Positions 59,264 through 64,000 of a DNA stretch of 64,000 nucleotides are shown piece after piece. Source of the stretch: Pseudovibrio brasiliensis (lineage in GTDB: Bacteria > Pseudomonadota > Alphaproteobacteria > Rhizobiales > Stappiaceae); assembly GCF_018282095.1 (NCBI RefSeq), contig NZ_CP074126.1:1746501-1810500 (forward strand). Direction: 5' to 3'. The notes below the pieces were generated by a model. It worked only from the letters and a program-made list of their open reading frames with translations, made no database searches and had not been told where the DNA came from. A program made the translations under genes and the position numbers. Positions within the stretch are counted from its first letter, which is position 1. Each line of letters opens with the position of its first letter.

Positions 59264-59365
59264 AGCGCGCATCTCCGAAAAGTGGAAACCGGTTTTCGGA
59301 TAAAGATACGCGAAAATAACGACTAAAGCAGTTCAAGTGTTCAACTTAAATGCGAACTGCTTTAG
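59264..59365. repeat. composite palindromic repeat
   Basis: First part: CATCTCCGAAAAGTGG with CCGGTTTTCGG (about 59268-59312). Second part: TAAAGCAGTTC (59324-59334) with GAACTGCTTTA (about 59352-59362). The same two parts in the same order occur at 61708-61806. The stretch lies between DUF1289 and the lipoprotein hydrolase genes. Confidence 0.75.
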
Positions 59366-60534
59366 CGCGTTGCGCCAACGGATCCCGGCGTGCTGATCAC
59401 GATCTTCGCAGTGTTCCCCAAAAACTCGGTAAAACTGCGTCCAGCGTTTCCAAGACGTCCGCCAATGCTCTGCTGGCTGCGGGCCATAGTGCCCCGTTCC
59501 AGCGTTTTCACCAGTTGTGGCCCAAACTGAGCAAGTTGCGCGAACTTGTCGTGGTTGACGCTATCCTGACCTTGCACATCCGTCAGGTCAATGACCACAA
59601 CGCCCAGACTTGTCAGCTCTGCATCATTCTCAATGCCGCCCACACGTGCCTTGCCACCTGCAATGCGGCGGGAGAAGCGCAGCGCGCGGTCATCACGCGA
59701 AACCAGCACAAACACAGGGTTTGCTCTGTATCCAAGAGAGGTAATCATTGTTTTGAAAACATCAATATCGATGTCTGGCGAAGCCATCACAATGGTGACT
59801 TTCTTGTTCTTCAAAAGCCCGTGACCCTTCAGCTCCATCTGCCGCAAGGTCTCCAGCAGCAACAGGTTGCCAAGCGAGTGCGCCAGAATGGTTACCCTCT
59901 GCGCATCAGAGTTCACCAGTTCCTGCAACACCTGCTCCAACCCGTCACGGGCAATGGTCACGCTGTTGGTGTCGTAAATGTAGTCGGTCAGATTACCAGC
60001 GGATGCCCAGGTGAACAGGATCGGCAACCGGTTGGCTTTGGCATCTGCTGCCATCTGCGCTAGACGGAATACGCCCTCAGAAAAGCGGGTGTTGTATCCA
60101 TGAATGAACAGCACAGCCTCACGTTGGCCTGCAGGGCGTTTCGCAATCGCCTGATTGACTTGCTGGCGGAAAGCCGCCTTGCCATTGATGTAAGTCGCCT
60201 CACGTACAACAAAATCAGTGTTTGGATCTCCCGGAGGTGAGGAGGGCCATTCAATCTTGCCAGGTTTATGATTTGGTGGAATGGAGATGGTCGCAGATGC
60301 AAAATCCAGCTCGCCGGAACGTTTGGAACCGAACAGTGCTGGGGGATGCTCTGCTCGCGCCCGTGTCGTCGCCACCAGAATATGAACATCCTTGGTTCCT
60401 TCGGCCTCTTGCAAAGAAACTTCAAGAGCGTCGGGACCGGGCCTGGAGGCACAACCGGCAAGGACGGCAGCGGCCAGCCCAAGGGCAGCAGCTCGTTTGA
60501 ATGCTGAAAGTGCACAAGCAAAGGATAGCTTCAT
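59362..60534 (-). CDS. alpha/beta hydrolase lipoprotein (DUF900)
   Basis: 390 residues. The leader ends in the lipobox LAGC with Cys28, so the protein is a probable lipoprotein. AVLFIHGYNTRFSEGVFRLA and VTILAHSLGNLLLLETLRQM (Ser in AHSLG) are those of the DUF900 hydrolases, and a late acidic/His part follows (DVQGQDSVNHDKFAQL). The substrate is unknown. It resembles the cytoplasmic hydrolase at 57117 only in fold. Confidence 0.87.
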   Translation of the reverse strand: MKLSFACALSAFKRAAALGLAAAVLAGCASRPGPDALEVSLQEAEGTKDVHILVATTRARAEHPPALFGSKRSGELDFASATISIPPNHKPGKIEWPSSPPGDPNTDFVVREATYINGKAAFRQQVNQAIAKRPAGQREAVLFIHGYNTRFSEGVFRLAQMAADAKANRLPILFTWASAGNLTDYIYDTNSVTIARDGLEQVLQELVNSDAQRVTILAHSLGNLLLLETLRQMELKGHGLLKNKKVTIVMASPDIDIDVFKTMITSLGYRANPVFVLVSRDDRALRFSRRIAGGKARVGGIENDAELTSLGVVVIDLTDVQGQDSVNHDKFAQLAQFGPQLVKTLERGTMARSQQSIGGRLGNAGRSFTEFLGNTAKIVISTPGSVGATR

Positions 60535-60707
60535 AATGTCTCCGGCCCGAGAACTGTAAAAAGGGTTTCACGCGCTTGTAGGCAAACAATGCGCGTAGAT
60601 TAAAGCTAAAATGCTAGCAAATGATTGCACAAAGATGGTTTCTTGCAGCGCCTTACCCACAAAAGCAGAGGAATGCCTCTGGTTTTTAAGGGGGGCGAAC
60701 ACAGCTT
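60535..60707. terminator. gap with bidirectional terminator
   Basis: CAGAGG (60666-60671) pairs with CCTCTG (60676-60681), with T run on the plus strand and CTTTTG on the minus strand. It follows cobS. The rest of the gap contains the promoter region of the lipoprotein gene. Confidence 0.6.
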
Positions 60708-61526
60708 CTAAAGAGAAAGGACGCCCAGCAGGAAGCCCAGTGAACCGATTTGTTGCGCAGCCCCCAAAACATCACCCGTGATGCCCTTGATTTTGGTAAG
60801 CGACAGCTTCGCCAGTGCCCACACCAGCACAAAGCTCACACCAGCCCCGATCGCCACCTGCCAGAAACTCAGATAAAACAGGCTGACGGCAATCAGCGGC
60901 AGGGCGAAGCAACCGGCCCAGTAAACTGCGATATTTTCAGGCACGCCAAAGCGCGTGGAAAGACCGCCCTGATACGCCGCTGGCATGGTGTGCCAGATCC
61001 AGACCATGCCAACCCGGCCAGTCGTCTCCGCTGCCAGATAGCCAAGAGCTGCGCCAAACCCGCCGAACGACTCCAGCAAGGTGGTCAGCAGCAGCCAGCG
61101 CAGGCTTAAGGAGAGCACGAGGGCCACAGTGCCAAACGCACCGATACGGCTGTCCTTCATGATCTCAAGCCGCCGCTCAGCCGTATGACCACCAAAGAAC
61201 CCGTCTACAACATCAGAAAGGCCGTCCTCATACAGGCAGCCCTGAACAGCTGCTGCCACGCCAACCGCAATCAAAGCAACAACAGCTGCGGGCAGGGCGC
61301 TTTGTGAAAGCAGCCACAACACCAGCATGCTGGGCAGGGAGATCACCACACCGGCCAGCGGAATACTGCGGGAGCGCAAACGAAAATCTGGTGCCGTGTT
61401 CAGATCATCCCAGCTTCCAAGCTTTGGCAGAGGAATACGGGAGAAAAAGCGCACCAGTTCGGCCACCTCCGCCAAAATATGGGAAGAGGAGGGGAGAGAA
61501 TCTTCGTTGCGTTGATCGTCGGACAT
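60708..61526 (-). CDS. cobS: adenosylcobinamide-GDP ribazoletransferase
   Basis: 272 residues. EDGLSDVVDGFFGG (100-113) followed by RRLEIMKDSRIGAFG is the metal- and substrate-binding signature of CobS, and five or more hydrophobic helices fit this inner-membrane enzyme. It joins adenosylcobinamide-GDP with alpha-ribazole (or its phosphate) to finish cobalamin. It is divergent from cobT. Confidence 0.93.
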   Translation of the reverse strand: MSDDQRNEDSLPSSSHILAEVAELVRFFSRIPLPKLGSWDDLNTAPDFRLRSRSIPLAGVVISLPSMLVLWLLSQSALPAAVVALIAVGVAAAVQGCLYEDGLSDVVDGFFGGHTAERRLEIMKDSRIGAFGTVALVLSLSLRWLLLTTLLESFGGFGAALGYLAAETTGRVGMVWIWHTMPAAYQGGLSTRFGVPENIAVYWAGCFALPLIAVSLFYLSFWQVAIGAGVSFVLVWALAKLSLTKIKGITGDVLGAAQQIGSLGFLLGVLSL

Positions 61527-61822
61527 GATGGTTTCTCACAGAAATAAATCAGACCAGAAAGGCCGCCAAAATCAGTTAGAGCAACAATTTGTAGTTTGCA
61601 AAGCCGTGGAAACCACAAATAGTTGATAAGTCTCATTTGTATTCTGCTTCCGGTGGCTTATAGATCTGCGCAAACAATAAAGCGCAAAATTCTGTTTTGC
61701 GGGTCAATGAATGCGTATCTCCGAAAAGTGGAAACCGGTTTTCGGAGATACGCGCAAACAAAAGTTAAAGCAGTTCAACCGCTCCAGGCTGAATGTGATC
61801 TGCTTTATGTTCGGAGAAGCGT
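61527..61822. repeat. cobS/cobT intergenic region with composite palindromic repeat
   Basis: 61708-61755 holds GTATCTCCGAAAAGTGG with CCGGTTTTCGGAGATAC, and 61763-61806 holds TAAAGCAGTTC with ATCTGCTTTA. No cobalamin riboswitch core was seen. Promoters of both genes must lie here. Confidence 0.65.
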
Positions 61823-62851
61823 ATGTCTCTTGCAACGTCTGCACTGCCATTCGATGATATCAGAAACCTGGTCGGCGCAATGCCGGGTCCAAGCCTTGAA
61901 GCGGTCGAGGCGGTTAAAAAACGCGATGCGCAGCTGACGAAGCCTCAGGGGGCTCTGGGCCGTCTGGAAGAGCTGGTGGAATGGTTGGCTGCCTGGCAGG
62001 GCATGCCGATGCCAAAAGTCACCCGCCCACTCGTGGCTGTGTTCGCAGCCAACCATGGCGTTGCTGACAAAGGCGTCTCCGCATTTCCGAAAGAAGTGAC
62101 CGCGCAGATGGTCTCCAACTTTGCAGCTGGCGGCGCCGCCGTAAACCAGCTTTGCATTGCCTATGACCTCGGCCTCAAAGTGTTTGAACTGGCTCTGGAA
62201 ATGCCAACTCCGGACATCTCCGAGGAAGACGCTTTTGAAGAATCCGAATGCGCAGCAACCATGGCCTTTGGCATGGAAGCGATCTCCGGCGGCACAGATC
62301 TGCTCTGCCTTGGCGAAATGGGCATCGCAAACACCACTGTCGCAGCTGCCATCTTCTACGCGCTGTTTGGCGGCACCGCTGAAGAGTGGGTCGGTCCGGG
62401 CACAGGTGTTCAGGGTGACGCGCTGAAAAACAAGATTGCCGTTGTTGAGCAGGCCGTGCAGCGGATCGGAGGTCCGGGCAAAGTAGAGCCTCTTGAAGTT
62501 CTGCGCCGGATCGGTGGCCGCGAAATCGCAGCAATGGCAGGTGTTATTCTGGCAGCACGCATGCAGCAGGTTCCTGTTGTTATTGATGGCTTCGTCACCT
62601 CCGCAGCAGCAGCCATCCTCTACAAGATGGATAAGACCGCATTGGAGCACTGTGTGTTCTCTCATGCCTCCGCAGAACCAGCACACCGCCGTGCTCTGAC
62701 AGAAATGGGCGGCAAGCCTCTTCTGGATCTGGGCATGCGCCTTGGTGAAGGTTCTGGCGCAGCAATCGCAGCAGGCATCATCAAAGCTGCAGCAGCAACC
62801 CACGCTGGCATGGCGACCTTCGCTGATGCGGGCGTTGCAGCGCAGGACTAA
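61823..62851 (+). CDS. cobT: nicotinate-nucleotide-dimethylbenzimidazole phosphoribosyltransferase
   Basis: 342 residues. KKRDAQLTKPQGALGRLEEL, AANHGVADKGVSAFPKEVTA, EMGIANTTVAAAIFYALFGG and LGMRLGEGSGAAIAAGIIK, the last with the catalytic Glu, identify CobT. It makes alpha-ribazole phosphate, the precursor of the substrate used by CobS, so the two divergent genes serve consecutive steps. Length is standard. Confidence 0.95.
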   Translation: MSLATSALPFDDIRNLVGAMPGPSLEAVEAVKKRDAQLTKPQGALGRLEELVEWLAAWQGMPMPKVTRPLVAVFAANHGVADKGVSAFPKEVTAQMVSNFAAGGAAVNQLCIAYDLGLKVFELALEMPTPDISEEDAFEESECAATMAFGMEAISGGTDLLCLGEMGIANTTVAAAIFYALFGGTAEEWVGPGTGVQGDALKNKIAVVEQAVQRIGGPGKVEPLEVLRRIGGREIAAMAGVILAARMQQVPVVIDGFVTSAAAAILYKMDKTALEHCVFSHASAEPAHRRALTEMGGKPLLDLGMRLGEGSGAAIAAGIIKAAAATHAGMATFADAGVAAQD

Positions 62852-62891
62852 ATTGAGAATACCCCCTCTGCTGAGGAGGGGGATAAATTGA

Positions 62892-62930
62892 AAAAGGCCG
62901 CCTCACTCGCACGAGTGGAGGCGGCCTTTT
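62892..62930. terminator. strong bidirectional terminator after cobT
   Basis: AAAAGGCCGCCTC-CACTCG-CACGAGTG-GAGGCGGCCTTTT, a nearly perfect stem with A and T runs on both sides. Confidence 0.9.
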
Positions 62931-63015
62931 CTCATTTCAGCAAAAGAACGCAGAAAAAACGCATTCCTTTCAAACTAACGCACATTTCAACGCAAACGTG
63001 GTTTGATGAGCTGCG

Positions 63016-63372
63016 TTAATCGACAAAGCGCCAGGTATCAGCGCCATCAAAATGGCGAACACGGATGTCTTTGACGTCCTCAGCAGGCACCAGACGCGTG
63101 TTCACCGCCATTCTATCCCCCTCAGGATCAACCGGTGCCCAATGCGTGGTGTTCCCGCACGTCTTGCAGGTATGGAACTCCAGTTCCTTGTCGCCCCACA
63201 CATAAGCAAAAGTCGCGTCCGGCTCTTTCTCAATACTCACGTTCTTCGGTGAGCCATGCGCCCAGACGGTTCCAAAACGGCGACAGGCAGAGCAATTACA
63301 TTCCGTCAGCCAATTTGGGTTTTCACGAAATTCAAACTTAACAGCACCGCAATGGCATGAGCCACGTAGCAT
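63016..63372 (-). CDS. GFA/CENP-V family zinc protein
   Basis: 118 residues from the ATG with GGGGAG upstream. MLRGSCHCGAVKFEFRENPN, TECNCSACRRFG and CKTCGNTTHW hold the Cys sets of the GFA family, which includes glutathione-dependent formaldehyde-activating enzyme; most members are of unknown function. A closely similar paralogue follows at 63459. Confidence 0.9.
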   Translation of the reverse strand: MLRGSCHCGAVKFEFRENPNWLTECNCSACRRFGTVWAHGSPKNVSIEKEPDATFAYVWGDKELEFHTCKTCGNTTHWAPVDPEGDRMAVNTRLVPAEDVKDIRVRHFDGADTWRFVD

Positions 63373-63458
63373 GTGTTTCTCCCCGATAATGAATTGAAGC
63401 GTGATCCACAAAAGCAAAGCCTGAAAGCGCTAAGGATCACGCTGAAAATGAAAGTGAT

Positions 63459-63815
63459 TTAATCCAGAAACTGCCCACTATCGGCACCATCAAACTGTCG
63501 AATGGGAATGTCTTTCACATCCTCAAACGGTACAAGGCGCGTATTGACCGCCATGCGATCGTAGTCCTCGTCCAGATCTGACCAGTGCGTGGTGTTTCCG
63601 CAGGTTTTGCAGGTGTGAAACGCGATCATCTTATCACCCCAGATGTAGGTGAACGTTGCATCTGGTGCTTTCTCAATGGTCACGTTCTTGGGCGATCCGT
63701 GCGCCCAGATCGTGCCGTAACGACGGCACGCAGAGCAATTGCACTCTGTAAGCCATTCTGGTTCTTCGCGGAATTCAAACTTGACTGCGCCGCAGTGGCA
63801 TGACCCTCGAAGCAT
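63459..63815 (-). CDS. GFA/CENP-V family zinc protein, paralogue
   Basis: 118 residues, nearly the same as the neighbour over its whole length (MLRGSCHCGAVKFEFREEPE, CNCSACRRYGTIWAHGSPKN, CKTCGNTTHW), with the same Cys pattern. A tandem duplication is evident. The 87-base gap has a separate ribosome binding site and possibly a promoter. Confidence 0.9.
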   Translation of the reverse strand: MLRGSCHCGAVKFEFREEPEWLTECNCSACRRYGTIWAHGSPKNVTIEKAPDATFTYIWGDKMIAFHTCKTCGNTTHWSDLDEDYDRMAVNTRLVPFEDVKDIPIRQFDGADSGQFLD

Positions 63816-63846
63816 ACAATCCCCCCAACAGATGCATCTGGAACAA

Positions 63847-63868
63847 ATAAGGAACGTAACTCCTTATC
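63847..63868 (-). terminator. terminator of the histidine kinase gene
   Basis: On the minus strand ATAAGGA-GTTACGT-TCCTTAT followed by TTGTT; the stem includes the stop codon. Confidence 0.6.
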
Positions 63869-64000
63869 CGGCCCGAAGCAAGGGCTCTCTGTCTTTGCCT
63901 GTGGTTGGGTCTGGTGTCGGGATCGGATCGATATGGCTCAGCACGCGCTTGGCGGGCAGGGAGATGGTCGCCTGCGTTCCCTCTCGCAGCTTGGAGGCCA
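63864..64000 (-). CDS. C-terminal end of a sensor histidine kinase (partial)
   Basis: The last 44 codons are in the window: ASKLREGTQATISLPAKRVL, then SHIDPIPTPDPTTGK and a short end. The EGTQATISLPAKRVL string is the closing strand of a HATPase_c domain as in PleC/DivJ-type kinases of alphaproteobacteria. The rest lies beyond the window edge. Confidence 0.6.
   Translation of the reverse strand, partial: ASKLREGTQATISLPAKRVLSHIDPIPTPDPTTGKDREPLLRAG

Noticed and set aside
61527-61822. Possible cobalamin riboswitch between cobS and cobT.
   Set aside because: No B12-box or conserved core could be found; the gap is mainly a palindromic repeat.
1-64000. tRNA genes as integration target or within the prophage.
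   Set aside because: No cloverleaf with a T-loop signature was recognised by eye; the target is the protein gene dusA. A tRNAscan run would settle it.

Overview
The window is a stretch of alphaproteobacterial chromosome carrying a complete-looking temperate prophage of about 54 kb inserted at dusA. The host flanks hold dusA, a TauE/SafE permease, a clan AA aspartic protease, a DUF1289 protein, cobS and cobT, tandem GFA proteins and the end of a histidine kinase. Together with dispersed palindromes built on TCCGAAAAGTGG, this gene set suggests a marine Hyphomicrobiales/Stappiaceae-type bacterium such as Pseudovibrio. That genus is an inference, not a search result.

Layout. 1-945 is left host flank. 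A 27-codon remnant of the original dusA start (946-1029) marks attL. The intact dusA (55018-56064) has received its 5' end from the element and marks attR. A tyrosine integrase (53792-54910, minus) sits beside dusA. Repeated ATTCGTAC sites, two at the left end and four at the right, look like integrase arm sites.

From left to right the prophage contains: (i) a 2444-residue secreted protein with four cadherin/VCBS-like domains, five tandem seven-bladed FG-GAP propellers and an RTX C-terminus (1613-8947); (ii) a minus-strand operon ending in a PrtN-type activator (9052-10209); (iii) a signal-peptide moron (10479-11603); (iv) a short XRE repressor, a Cro-like gene and early regulators (11705-13562), with TACAAA-N3-TTTGTA operators shared between the repressor locus and the PrtN operon; (v) minus-strand pentapeptide-repeat membrane proteins (13568-16863); (vi) a C4 antisense RNA, small gene and Rha antirepressor module (16927-18248); (vii) HD phosphohydrolase and replication genes (18245-22055); (viii) a lambda-type head module (terminase GpA, portal, gpW, ClpP-like protease with nested scaffold, gpD, major capsid E); (ix) a P2-type contractile tail module (spike, gp25, J, I, fibres, sheath, tube, E/E' frameshift pair, tape measure, U, X, D); (x) lysis genes (M15 endolysin, LLH-like holin, Rz/Rz1-like pair), a secreted thermonuclease and small membrane proteins; (xi) accessory genes: an NlpC/P60-like protein, a four-gene ABC three-component (ABC-3C) conflict system (48030-51272, minus), a second C4 RNA, small gene and BRO antirepressor module (51359-52737), and a secreted caspase-like protein.

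How it may work together. The repressor is only 104 residues and has no LexA-type self-cleavage domain, so induction by autocleavage is unlikely. Two antirepressors are each preceded by a C4-type antisense RNA. Each RNA has two short segments complementary to its own flanking targets, one of them over the Shine-Dalgarno, and the two RNAs use different pairing sequences. This suggests two insulated antirepressor switches on one lysogeny circuit, with the PrtN operon as a further repressor target. The ABC-3C operon, the propeller protein and the secreted proteins look like lysogen-benefit cargo.
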